Origin: Nitrospirota bacterium | Lineage (GTDB): Bacteria > Nitrospirota > Thermodesulfovibrionia > Thermodesulfovibrionales > JdFR-85 | Reading direction: 5' to 3' | NCBI GenBank assembly: GCA_015485235.1 | Contig: WFTX01000156.1 | Location: 1-7,497 of the forward strand | DNA: 7,497 nucleotides | In this document: piece by piece, positions 1 to 6,800 of the stretch | How positions within the stretch are numbered: position 1 is the stretch's first letter | Layout: each line of letters starts with the position of its first letter | Position numbers and translations under genes: made by a program | Notes under the pieces: generated by a model | Database searches by the model: none | What the model was told of the DNA's origin: nothing | What the model saw: only the letters and a program-made list of their open reading frames with translations

Positions 1-109
1 ATAAGCGCCAGAGCAGACACAGGGGATCAATATCATGATCGGGCAGGTTTTGTGATAAGGAACTGATTAAGTGCTCTGCCCGGGTATGATAAAAATTGAG
101 GGAACTCCT

Positions 110-127
110 GTCAATAATTCTATTGAC
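110..127. promoter_or_regulatory. Operator-like inverted repeat over a promoter -35
   Basis: GTCAATA at 110-116 and TATTGAC at 121-127 are perfect reverse complements separated by four bases (ATTC). The right arm contains most of the candidate -35 hexamer TTGACT (123-128), so a dimeric regulator bound here would block RNA polymerase. The repeat is directly visible; its operator role is inferred. It is AT-rich and short, so chance is possible. Confidence 0.3.
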
Positions 128-152
128 TATTGTGATGTAAATATCTTATTCT
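123..152 (+). promoter_or_regulatory. Candidate sigma70-type promoter for the 52-aa mini-protein
   Basis: TTGACT (123-128) and TATTCT (147-152) are separated by 18 bases, giving 5/6 and 4/6 matches to the consensus hexamers. Transcription would begin near 160 and leave a leader of about 100 bases before the GTG start at 262. That leader holds a short GGTAG/CTACC stem but nothing I recognise as a riboswitch. Bases 1-109 hold no gene I can support; a 7-bp stem at 40-46/76-82 (CGGGCAG/CTGCCCG) may belong to the end of an upstream transcript. Confidence 0.4.
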
Positions 153-261
153 AAAAAGATTTGCCTGAAACCGGTCCGGCTGCCAGGTAGCATCCACTAC
201 CCGGTCTGTCTGTGATAAGGGCTTAAAAAGGCTTGAAAAACATAAGAAAGGGGTGATACCA

Positions 262-420
262 GTGTCAGAGAAGAAGAAGTCCAAGACGGATGTTGCCGCC
301 CGTAGCGGGAACAAAAGCGCTGCCAAGACCTGCCGTATCTGCGGAAATCCTGTCCAGGTCGTGATGGCGGTCTCCTCCACAGGGAAAAAGAAGATCAAAC
401 GGATCTGCTGTGAAGGATAA
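262..420 (+). CDS. 52-aa lysine-rich CxxC...CC mini-protein, possible zinc-binding protein
   Basis: This short gene starts at GTG 262, just after a strong Shine-Dalgarno match (AAAGGGGTGA, 247-256), and ends at TAA 418-420. An in-frame GTG at 253 lies inside that site and is less likely. The product has a basic, Lys/Ser/Ala-rich N-terminus (SEKKKSKTDVAA), then CRIC at residues 24-27, a short variable stretch, a second basic patch (GKKKIKR, residues 41-47) and CC at 49-50. Two cysteine pairs about 21 residues apart look like a minimal zinc ribbon with basic patches that could contact nucleic acid or the ribosome. Zinc binding and partner are inferred. There is no signal peptide or membrane segment. 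It stands alone, between its own promoter-like region and a hairpin. I do not recognise a named family. Confidence 0.72.
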   Translation: MSEKKKSKTDVAARSGNKSAAKTCRICGNPVQVVMAVSSTGKKKIKRICCEG

Positions 421-426
421 CAAGAT

Positions 427-459
427 GCCTCCATGGCAGAGAGATTCTGCCATGGAGGC
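427..459 (+). terminator. Perfect 14-bp hairpin after the mini-protein gene
   Basis: GCCTCCATGGCAGA (427-440) pairs perfectly with 446-459 around a five-base loop (GAGAT). It begins six bases after the stop codon of the 52-aa gene, which suits a transcript end. The following bases are C-rich (CCCCCAC) rather than a T run, so it is not a canonical intrinsic terminator. It could protect the 3' end or act with Rho. The hairpin is certain; termination is inferred. Confidence 0.55.
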
Positions 460-571
460 CCCCCACCGAAACGCCGGCCGTGGTAGTGAAATAAAAATGA
501 CCTTTACTCTCATATCCGAAGGCAGCCTCTGCCTGTCTGCAGGATTCTTCTATTTTTATCTGCCGTTCGAT

Positions 572-577
572 TACAAT
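572..577 (+). promoter_or_regulatory. Weak -10 candidate before the 197-aa gene
   Basis: TACAAT at 572-577 is a 5/6 match to the -10 consensus and lies about 30 bases before the TTG start at 608. There is no good -35 at 16-18 bases upstream and no extended TG. The 148 bases between the hairpin at 427-459 and the start at 608 show no other gene I can support. Confidence 0.25.
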
Positions 578-607
578 AAAATGAATGAAAGATAGCGAGG
601 TGTCCTT

Positions 608-1201
608 TTGGGAATAATAAAGAGTGCCTTTGAGAAGGCTATGGAGAGGGCCGATGCAATCGCCCCTTTGACTCCTGAAGAAAAGGAAAGGCTGAAGTAC
701 GAGGCAAAGGTCAAAGAGATGCTTTCCTCCTATTTCAGGAGAGACATCGATGCCGGTAAACTCTGGAAGCAGGCAAAGGACCTTCCCGAGTCCGTACTAC
801 CCCTCATCCAGGAGGGTATAATAGGTACACTCTCACTAAGAATTCACGATGAAGACTTCAAGATCAGAAAGGAAGGCATTCTCGGGATCGAGAGCCTGAA
901 GAAAGACCCCAGGACCCCGCTTATTGAAAACGCCCTTTCCACACTGGAATCCCTTTCTCTTGAGTTTCAGAGGATGATTGAAGACGCCACAAGACAGTTA
1001 AAGGAGGCGATGGAGCAGAACCCCCAGTTGAGGATGAAACCAGTAATGACTCCTGATGGGAAAACCGCTCTCCAGCCTACCCTTTCTGTGGATGAAGCGG
1101 TGGAGGCGAGGCTTTCCGAGTTCATAGGCGAGCATGAAAAACAGTACGAAACCGCCTATCAGATGACGCTCCGAAAACTGAAGCAACTGATATTGGTATA
1201 A
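608..1201 (+). CDS. 197-aa helical protein of unknown function, upstream partner of ferritin
   Basis: The gene starts at TTG 608, with GAGGTG at 597-602 as ribosome binding site, and ends at TAA 1199-1201. The protein is charged and soluble, with no cysteine, signal peptide or membrane segment. It looks almost entirely helical: an N-terminal K/E-rich region (residues 5-57), a middle region (60-97) containing [12 protein letters not shown], a long amphipathic helix (about 104-137), a proline-containing loop (138-158) and a C-terminal helix (161-195) ending KLKQLILV. I recognise no catalytic motif and no named family. It lies 13 bases upstream of ferritin with no terminator between them, so the two are probably co-transcribed. 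A role in iron handling or ferritin assembly is therefore a guess from position only. A later in-frame ATG (codon 12) exists, but the TTG has the better-placed ribosome binding site. Confidence 0.8.
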   Translation: MGIIKSAFEKAMERADAIAPLTPEEKERLKYEAKVKEMLSSYFRRDIDAGKLWKQAKDLPESVLPLIQEGIIGTLSLRIHDEDFKIRKEGILGIESLKKDPRTPLIENALSTLESLSLEFQRMIEDATRQLKEAMEQNPQLRMKPVMTPDGKTALQPTLSVDEAVEARLSEFIGEHEKQYETAYQMTLRKLKQLILV

Positions 1202-1214
1202 AAGGAGGAACCGA

Positions 1215-1730
1215 ATGCTTGATGAAAAGATGGAAAAGGCATTGAACGAACAGATCAACGCGGAGATCTATTCTGCCTACCTCTATCTCTCCATGTCTGC
1301 ATATTTTGAGTCCGTCAACCTGAAGGGCTTTGCAAACTGGATGAGGATTCAGGTCATGGAGGAACAGACCCATGCAAAAAAGTTCTACGACTATGTGATT
1401 GACCGGGGTGGCAGAGTGCTTCTTTCAGAAATAAAGGCACCTCCCACGGAGTGGGACTCTCCACTGGCTGCCTTTGAAGCCGTTCTTGAACACGAGCGGC
1501 TTGTGACCTCCCTGATCAACGGTCTTGTGGATCTTGCCGTGGAACTGAGGGACCATGCAACAAACAGTTTTCTTAAGTGGTTCATAGACGAACAGGTGGA
1601 AGAGGAGGCATCGGCTGATGAGATCATCCAGAGCCTGAAGCTGAATGAGAACAATCCCGGCGGGCTCTTTATGATAGATAAAGATCTCGCTCAGCGGACA
1701 TTCCTCCCGCCTCAGGATGTAACTATCTGA
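1215..1730 (+). CDS. ftnA: Bacterial non-heme ferritin (FtnA type)
   Basis: This 171-residue protein stores iron as a 24-subunit cytoplasmic shell: it oxidises Fe(II) at a di-iron centre and deposits Fe(III) mineral. Numbering matches E. coli FtnA without gaps through the centre, and all ferroxidase ligands are present: E17, E50, H53, E94, Q127 and E130. The third-site acidic residues E49, E126 and E129 and the conserved Y24 are also there. Length and the four-helix layout are normal for the family. There is no heme-ligand methionine arrangement that would suggest bacterioferritin. A strong AAAGGAGGA (1201-1209) sets the ATG at 1215, 13 bases after the upstream unknown gene, so the two form an operon. 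No Fur box was recognised. A perfect palindrome follows seven bases after the stop. Confidence 0.96.
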   Translation: MLDEKMEKALNEQINAEIYSAYLYLSMSAYFESVNLKGFANWMRIQVMEEQTHAKKFYDYVIDRGGRVLLSEIKAPPTEWDSPLAAFEAVLEHERLVTSLINGLVDLAVELRDHATNSFLKWFIDEQVEEEASADEIIQSLKLNENNPGGLFMIDKDLAQRTFLPPQDVTI

Positions 1731-1736
1731 AAAAAA

Positions 1737-1776
1737 GACGTACAGAGGCAGCGGATATCCGCTGCCTCTGTACGTC
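1737..1776 (+). terminator. Perfect 40-base palindrome after ferritin
   Basis: The 40 bases are self-complementary without a mismatch, centred on GGATATCC (1753-1760), with arms ending GACG/CGTC. As RNA this is a very stable hairpin of about 18 pairs with a tetraloop. It starts seven bases after the ferritin stop. A run of A residues (1730-1736) precedes it and no T run follows, so the canonical U-tract exists only for transcripts on the minus strand. The likely role is to end or protect the ferritin transcript and to block antisense transcription from the right. The structure is seen; the function is inferred. Confidence 0.65.
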
Positions 1777-1869
1777 CCTGCCTTTATGCCTGCCTATTAT
1801 CAAACCGGACTGTCTGTCAAACCCCGGCCCCTGTGACCATGACTTCTATGGTATTTACACCGTTAAATC

Positions 1870-1878
1870 TGCTATAAT
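1870..1878 (+). promoter_or_regulatory. Extended -10 promoter candidate, distal to citrate synthase
   Basis: TGCTATAAT is a perfect TATAAT preceded by the extended TGN element. The hexamer TTTACA (1854-1859) is nearby, but its 13-base spacing is too short, so promoter strength would rely on the extended -10. A start near 1885 would give a leader of about 205 bases before the citrate synthase GTG at 2091. Confidence 0.5.
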
Positions 1879-1944
1879 TTAAATCCTTTTATGAAAAACC
1901 CTGCGGCCGCGATACAGGCAGGCAAGCCACAGGGAATCTTTGAT

Positions 1945-2007
1945 ATGAAAGGAAGAGGTATATTTTCATACTCGATAGTTAACCCCGTGGTCTTGGCACG
2001 GGGTTAG
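1945..2007 (+). CDS. Possible 20-codon leader peptide before citrate synthase
   Basis: ATG 1945 opens a 20-codon frame (begins MKGRGIF, ends VVLARG) that stops at TAG 2005-2007. AGGGA at 1931-1935 sits nine bases upstream as a modest ribosome binding site. The last nine codons run through the 12-bp hairpin at 1978-2008, so a translating ribosome would melt it, as in attenuation leaders. There is no codon run that would suggest amino-acid sensing. A frame this short can easily arise by chance. Confidence 0.2.
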   Translation: MKGRGIFSYSIVNPVVLARG

Positions 2008-2008
2008 C
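1978..2008 (+). promoter_or_regulatory. 12-bp hairpin in the citrate synthase leader
   Basis: TAACCCCGTG (1980-1989) pairs perfectly with CACGGGGTTA (1997-2006) around a seven-base loop, GTCTTGG. One G-T wobble and one G-C pair extend it to 1978/2008. No T run follows, so it is not a clear terminator. It overlaps the -35 of the proximal promoter candidate. A role as leader-RNA structure or protein-binding site is inferred. Confidence 0.45.
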
Positions 2009-2020
2009 GGCCGGTATACA
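1993..2020 (+). promoter_or_regulatory. Proximal promoter candidate for citrate synthase
   Basis: TTGGCA (1993-1998) and TATACA (2015-2020) are spaced by 16 bases, with 5/6 and 4/6 consensus matches. Transcription would start near 2027 and leave a leader of about 64 bases. Its -35 lies in the loop and right arm of the hairpin at 1978-2008, so a protein bound there as DNA would block it. Confidence 0.4.
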
Positions 2021-2090
2021 TAATTCAACAAGCCAGCGCGTCTACCCGGGATCCATCATGTACCCTTCATAAAAATAAAGAGGAGGCCCT

Positions 2091-3434
2091 GTGAAAGGAA
2101 TTCTTGACAAGATCGCAATACTTGAGGAGAAACACGACAGGATTGACCCTGAACTCGTTAAGAGAAAGAATATCAAGTTAGGACTCCGGAACCTCGACGG
2201 TACCGGTGTGGTGGTAGGGATAACGAGCAAGGGACAGGTTAAGGGTTATGAAAAGGACAAATGGGGAAAGAGCCATCCTGTCCCTGGAAAACTCTATTAC
2301 TGCGGCTACGACGTTGAGGAGATCGTGCAAAACCTCGAGAAAGAAGGAAGGTTCGGGTTTGAAGAGATCATATATCTCCTGCTCACAGGAGAACTGCCCT
2401 CGAAGGACTGCCTTGAGAGGTTTGAGGAAGTCCTCGGTGAGAGGCGTGCCCTCCCTGCACTTGCCAAGAAAATAATCCGGTTCAACTCTGAAAACGACGA
2501 CCAGATGGGGGCACTCCATGCTGCTGTATCGGCTCTCCACAAATTCGATCCAAATCCCCGGTCCACTGATATAAGAGACGTAACCAGGCAGTGTATAGAT
2601 CTGATAGCTAAGTTTCCGACAATAATCGCTTACAACTATTGTGTACTGAAGGACAGAAACGGGCATTGCCAGTTGATTGAGCCTGACCCTTCACTGAGCA
2701 CAGCACAGAACTTCCTGATGATGCTTAATGGAGAGACCCCTGACGACTTTACCGCCCACCTTTTTGACCTCGCCCTCGTACTCCATGCTGAACACGGCGG
2801 CGGGAACAACTCCACTTTCACCGTGAGGACCGTATCATCAAGCCTGACTGACACCTACATGGCCATATGTGCAGGCATAGCCTCTTTGGCAGGCCATCTC
2901 CATGGCGGGGCGAACGAGGCGGTGATGAACATGATGGAGCACATCAAGCGGGATGTAAAGGACTGGAACGACGATGAGGAGATTTACAGGTACCTTGAAC
3001 TCATCCTGGAGAAGAAGGCGGGGGACGGCTCAGGTAAGATCTACGGGATCGGCCATGCCGTATATACTGTCTCCGACCCCAGGGAGAGGATCTTCAGGGA
3101 GAAGGCAAGGATATTTACCGAGAAGGTCGGAAGGACCGATGAGTTCAATCTCTATACAAAGGTTGCAGATCAGGCTGTGAGGCTGATAAGGAAGAAAAAG
3201 GGCAAGAGGGTCTGTCCCAATGTGGACTTCTTCTCAGGCTTCATCTACGACATGATGGGCATTCATCATGAACTCTACACCCCCATATTTGCAATGTCAA
3301 GGATTGCGGGCTGGTCTGCCCACAGGATTGAAGAGATTATCCAGGGGAGGCTTATAAGGCCGGCTTATATATCCACCCGGGATGAAACCAGAAAGTATCT
3401 TTCCCTTGGGGAGAGAAAGCCCGCCGATGACTGA
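2091..3434 (+). CDS. gltA: Citrate synthase, AEHGGGNNSTF subtype
   Basis: This 447-residue enzyme condenses oxaloacetate and acetyl-CoA to citrate at the entry of the TCA cycle. By comparison with the pig enzyme the active site is complete: H235 in HAEHGGGNNSTF, catalytic H271 in GHLHGGANEAV, H322 in GIGHAVY, R331 in SDPR, catalytic base D379 in NVDFFSG, R404 in AMSRIAGW and R423 in IRPAY. The motif around H235 differs from the usual HEMNAST type. It matches a citrate synthase subgroup that I recall mainly from clostridia and other anaerobes, with a longer N-terminus (residues 1-65). The family also contains 2-methylcitrate synthases, but no prp genes are nearby, so citrate is preferred. The gltA symbol is given for function. 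GTG 2091 follows AGAGGAGG closely. The last eight bases overlap the next gene, which suggests coupled translation. Confidence 0.95.
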   Translation: MKGILDKIAILEEKHDRIDPELVKRKNIKLGLRNLDGTGVVVGITSKGQVKGYEKDKWGKSHPVPGKLYYCGYDVEEIVQNLEKEGRFGFEEIIYLLLTGELPSKDCLERFEEVLGERRALPALAKKIIRFNSENDDQMGALHAAVSALHKFDPNPRSTDIRDVTRQCIDLIAKFPTIIAYNYCVLKDRNGHCQLIEPDPSLSTAQNFLMMLNGETPDDFTAHLFDLALVLHAEHGGGNNSTFTVRTVSSSLTDTYMAICAGIASLAGHLHGGANEAVMNMMEHIKRDVKDWNDDEEIYRYLELILEKKAGDGSGKIYGIGHAVYTVSDPRERIFREKARIFTEKVGRTDEFNLYTKVADQAVRLIRKKKGKRVCPNVDFFSGFIYDMMGIHHELYTPIFAMSRIAGWSAHRIEEIIQGRLIRPAYISTRDETRKYLSLGERKPADD

Positions 3435-3657
3435 TTCATCCAGGGTCTTTCTTGCTGCTGCGGGAACAGCCTTCCTGCTGGTCTCGATGCTTGACGAGCT
3501 ATTCAGGCCCGAGCCGTCAATGAACCTCCACCGCCAGGGACTTATTCTCTATCTGGGCGGGCTTACGGTGATGATTCCCTATCTTGTTTTTGCCCTGAGA
3601 AGGCGTTTCAGGAAGGGGAATGCCTCAGGCTCCAAGGAGGGACTTGATCAAAATTGA
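3427..3657 (+). CDS. 76-aa two-helix membrane protein coupled to citrate synthase
   Basis: ATG 3427 lies within the last codons of citrate synthase (eight-base overlap), and the gene stops at TGA 3655-3657. A frame open from ATG 3382 exists, but those first codons only shadow citrate synthase and lack a ribosome binding site. Even at 3427 the site (GGGGAG, 3408-3413) is distant, so translational coupling is likely. The product has two hydrophobic segments, about residues 6-22 (RVFLAAAGTAFLLVS) and 38-56 (GLILYLGGLTVMIPYLVFA), joined by an acidic/proline loop (DELFRPEPS), with a basic tail (RRRFRKG). The basic tail suggests both ends are cytoplasmic. I do not recognise a family, and there is no direct evidence linking it to citrate metabolism beyond position. 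Its 3' end overlaps a minus-strand gene by 33 bases. Confidence 0.68.
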   Translation: MTDSSRVFLAAAGTAFLLVSMLDELFRPEPSMNLHRQGLILYLGGLTVMIPYLVFALRRRFRKGNASGSKEGLDQN

Positions 3658-3753
3658 CCGTTCCTCAAGGGTAAGCTCGAGGTAGAGAGTACTCTCCATA
3701 AGGATGCTGATGATCTCTCTCATCTTCTCATTGTCCTTGGTCAGGGCGTTCAT
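3625..3753 (-). CDS. 42-aa helical mini-protein, convergent with the membrane protein gene
   Basis: On the minus strand an ATG (3753-3751) follows AAGGAGAG (3766-3759) at ideal spacing and opens 42 codons to TGA (3627-3625). The product begins MNALTKDNEKMREII and ends LIKSLLGA. It has no cysteine and is probably a short helical pair: residues 5-20, then about 28-41 after a LELTLEE turn. Its charge and hydrophobic spacing (MREIISILMESTLYLEL) suggest an amphipathic helix that could oligomerise or bind a partner. The last 33 bases lie antisense to the end of the membrane protein gene, so the two messages could pair. No convincing promoter was found upstream; a lone TATGAT sits at 3842-3837. I recognise no family. 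The ribosome binding site is the main support. Confidence 0.62.
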   Translation of the reverse strand: MNALTKDNEKMREIISILMESTLYLELTLEERSILIKSLLGA

Positions 3754-4032
3754 TGTTCTCTCCTTAAAGGCTGTCCTGTCAAATATTTTGCATTTTCTGT
3801 GCCAGAAGCATTTCTTATGTGTTAGGCCCCTGGTTTATCATAGTGAAAGGACCGTCCGGGGATGGTATTACCTGGCAATTTCGTTATAAATCAATGGGTT
3901 AGCAAATAAGGCCGTTAGAGGGTGGATTGAAGGCATAAAGCGACTCAGCCATCTTCAGGGGAATCTGCTCAGTTCTTTTTCCATTTCATGCGGGGATTTT
4001 TTCCTCATATCAGTGTCACAATCAGGACAATA
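3754..4032. other. 279-base intergenic region between the 42-aa gene and serS
   Basis: No gene of convincing quality is visible. The minus strand, which would be read through after serS, has only very short frames: 17 codons at 4008-3955, beginning MRKKSPHEME, without a ribosome binding site, and a similar scrap further on. There is no clear hairpin with a T run after the serS stop, so serS transcription may read on into the 42-aa gene, which is on the same strand. That would explain the missing promoter there. Confidence 0.5.
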
Positions 4033-5339
<1,307 letters not shown>

Positions 5340-5347
<8 letters not shown>

Positions 5348-5369
5348 AAATACGGATTATTTATCTGAA
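5340..5369 (-). promoter_or_regulatory. serS promoter
   Basis: On the minus strand TTCAGA (5369-5364, 4/6) and a perfect TATAAT (5345-5340) are spaced by 18 bases. Transcription would start near 5333, about 25 bases ahead of the serS ATG. This is the best-matched -10 in the window together with that at 1873-1878. Confidence 0.55.
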
Positions 5370-5384
5370 GCAGGAGGCCGGATC

Positions 5385-5459
5385 ATGACACTGACTATGG
5401 AGATTCTCTGGATGGATCGCAGGGCCTTCCGCTTGTTCAGAAAGAGGAGAGAGCTCTGA
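5385..5459 (+). CDS. 24-aa micro-ORF translationally coupled to the FliK-like gene
   Basis: ATG 5385 follows CAGGAGG (5371-5377) at good spacing, and 24 codons end at TGA 5457-5459. That TGA overlaps the next start as TGATG. The peptide begins MTLTMEILWMDRR and ends FRKRREL: a hydrophobic start and a strongly basic end. It is too short for a domain. It could be a functional basic peptide, or a leader whose translation delivers ribosomes to the FliK-like start. The ribosome binding site and the one-base stop/start overlap are what lift it above chance. The downstream gene also has its own AGAGGAGAG inside this ORF, so coupling may tune rather than enable translation. Confidence 0.5.
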   Translation: MTLTMEILWMDRRAFRLFRKRREL

Positions 5460-6658
5460 TGCCGGTCAAAGGGCCCGGTGGTACGCCTCAGTTGACCTTC
5501 CTGATACCGAAGGGGAAGACCCTCTCCCTCAGGAAGGGAGAGTTTGTGAAGGCCGAGGTCATCAGGATGCTTGGGCCTGGGAGGGTGGAGGTCCGTTTGA
5601 AGGGAACAACCCTGACAGCGAGGACCACTTTGCCTCTGAAGCCCGGTGTTCCCGTCTCGCTCAGGGTGGATGGTCTGGATGGAAACCAGATAAGGCTTCA
5701 TCTCTTAAGCACTCCCTCTGAGAGTGAAGCGGAAATGAGGGAGATCCTTCTTGCCGCCATGCGGTCTGGAAAGATATCCAGGATGAAGGCCAGTGAGATT
5801 ACCGGCCTGATAAAAAAGGATCTCACCGACCTGCCCTCCTCAGTCAGAAAGGCCCTGCCTGAAATCCAGAAGATAATCGACTTCTTCAAGTCCGGCGAGA
5901 ACCTCCAGCCAGACAACTTCGGGATGACCGTCAGACAGTCAGGGGGCTTTTTTGAGACCGGACTGAGGATTCTCTTAAGGCGGCTCCTGAGTGAAGAGTC
6001 CCTTTTGAAGGAGCCCCCCGCCAGAGGAGGCAGAACTCAGGCTGCCACGCCGGAGAGGCCGGGCAGATCAGGTGAGCCCCCTCCAGAGCCGGCTGGAGCC
6101 AGACAGGCCCAGGCTGCTTCCACCCTGATCAGGAGGCATATCGAGTCGGACCTGAAGGGCCTCCTTCTTTCACTCAGGGAGAAACTCACCCGGAAGGACA
6201 CCCTCCAGATTCTCAGGCAGGAGGGTGTATCTCCCCGGATCTTGAGAGGAACCATAGACCGGCTTATAAGCAATATAGAGCATCACCAGTTCCATTCAGC
6301 CCTCTCCGAGACGGTCCAGACCTGGATTCCCCTTATCTGGGAGGACCTAAAAGACGGTGAACTCCGTTTTGAACGGGGAGTTGAGGATGGTGAGGAACGG
6401 TCCTTCCGGTGCGCTGTAAGGCTTGACCTTGAAGGCCATGGACGGGTTATAAGTCTCCTCTACTACACGCCGGGGGGGTTCAACCTCCGGTTCTTCACTG
6501 AAAGCAGGGAGTTCATGGAGAGGATCATCAGTAATCGTGACCGCCTCAGGTCACAGTTTGAAGAGGCCGGCCTTAATCTTCAGAGCGTCACTGTAAGCCG
6601 CGAGATGATTCCGGAGGGGAAAGAGTTTCCTGAAGACAGGGTAGATATCAGGACATGA
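5459..6658 (+). CDS. FliK-like flagellar hook-length control protein
   Basis: The 399-residue protein has a FliK-like layout. Residues 14-83 form a beta-rich domain (KGEFVKAEVIRML...GRVEVRLKGTTLTARTTLPLKPGVPVSLRV) often seen at the start of this family. A helical middle follows (90-180), then a Pro/Ala/Arg linker (184-220), a second helical stretch (221-285) and a C-terminal domain (about 290-380). That domain has the family pattern GRVISLLYYTPGGFNLRFF followed by a helix and FEEAGLNLQSVTV. FliK is a secreted ruler that switches the flagellar export gate from hook to filament substrates by contacting FlhB. Sequence similarity is at pattern level only, and no other flagellar genes are in the window, so it could be a paralogue. 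ATG 5459 has AGAGGAG upstream and overlaps the 24-codon ORF stop. I left out the symbol because orthology is not shown. Confidence 0.75.
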   Translation: MPVKGPGGTPQLTFLIPKGKTLSLRKGEFVKAEVIRMLGPGRVEVRLKGTTLTARTTLPLKPGVPVSLRVDGLDGNQIRLHLLSTPSESEAEMREILLAAMRSGKISRMKASEITGLIKKDLTDLPSSVRKALPEIQKIIDFFKSGENLQPDNFGMTVRQSGGFFETGLRILLRRLLSEESLLKEPPARGGRTQAATPERPGRSGEPPPEPAGARQAQAASTLIRRHIESDLKGLLLSLREKLTRKDTLQILRQEGVSPRILRGTIDRLISNIEHHQFHSALSETVQTWIPLIWEDLKDGELRFERGVEDGEERSFRCAVRLDLEGHGRVISLLYYTPGGFNLRFFTESREFMERIISNRDRLRSQFEEAGLNLQSVTVSREMIPEGKEFPEDRVDIRT

Positions 6659-6800
6659 GATATGCCGGACAGATCAATATGGTGAGGCAAAATGGAAATG
6701 CCGGACTTGTAAACGCTATTCGTGACTAACGCATCTTTTTACATATCGAAGATGCCCTGTAGCTTTTTAGTCGCATCGAGACCGCAGGGTTTTCAGCGTA

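Larger units (their letters stand above)
1777..2090. other. 314-base leader and intergenic region before citrate synthase
   Basis: No substantial gene is visible on either strand. The region holds an extended -10 promoter candidate (1870-1878), a weak stem CCCTG/CAGGG (1899-1903/1930-1934), a stem TATGAAA/TTTCATA (1944-1950/1964-1970), a 12-bp hairpin (1978-2008), a second promoter candidate (1993-2020) and the citrate synthase ribosome binding site (AGAGGAGG, 2080-2087). I looked for TPP, cobalamin, c-di-GMP and fluoride riboswitch core motifs and found none convincing. Confidence 0.6.

Noticed and set aside
51..220. 10-base direct repeat TGTGATAAGG at 51-60 and 211-220
   Set aside because: Exact, but short and present only twice, with no target-site, attachment or regulatory context that would support it.
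410..595. 61-codon plus-strand frame across the hairpin at 427-459
   Set aside because: It starts inside the end of the 52-aa gene in another frame, reads through both hairpin arms and lacks a ribosome binding site.
1903..1910. GCGGCCGC palindrome in the citrate synthase leader
   Set aside because: A single eight-base palindrome with no partner arms or repeats; most likely chance.
3382..3426. Upstream start for the two-helix membrane protein
   Set aside because: The extra 15 codons only shadow citrate synthase and have no ribosome binding site; ATG 3427 places the hydrophobic segment at a normal distance from the start.
3955..4008. 17-codon minus-strand frame (MRKKSPHEME...) just after serS
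   Set aside because: No ribosome binding site and no continuation in any frame; probably chance, or at best a decayed gene end.
6731..6777. Competing stems using GATGC 6751-6755 with either GCATC copy (6731-6735 or 6773-6777)
   Set aside because: Stems of five to seven pairs in AT-rich DNA downstream of the FliK-like gene, with no gene for them to control in that direction.
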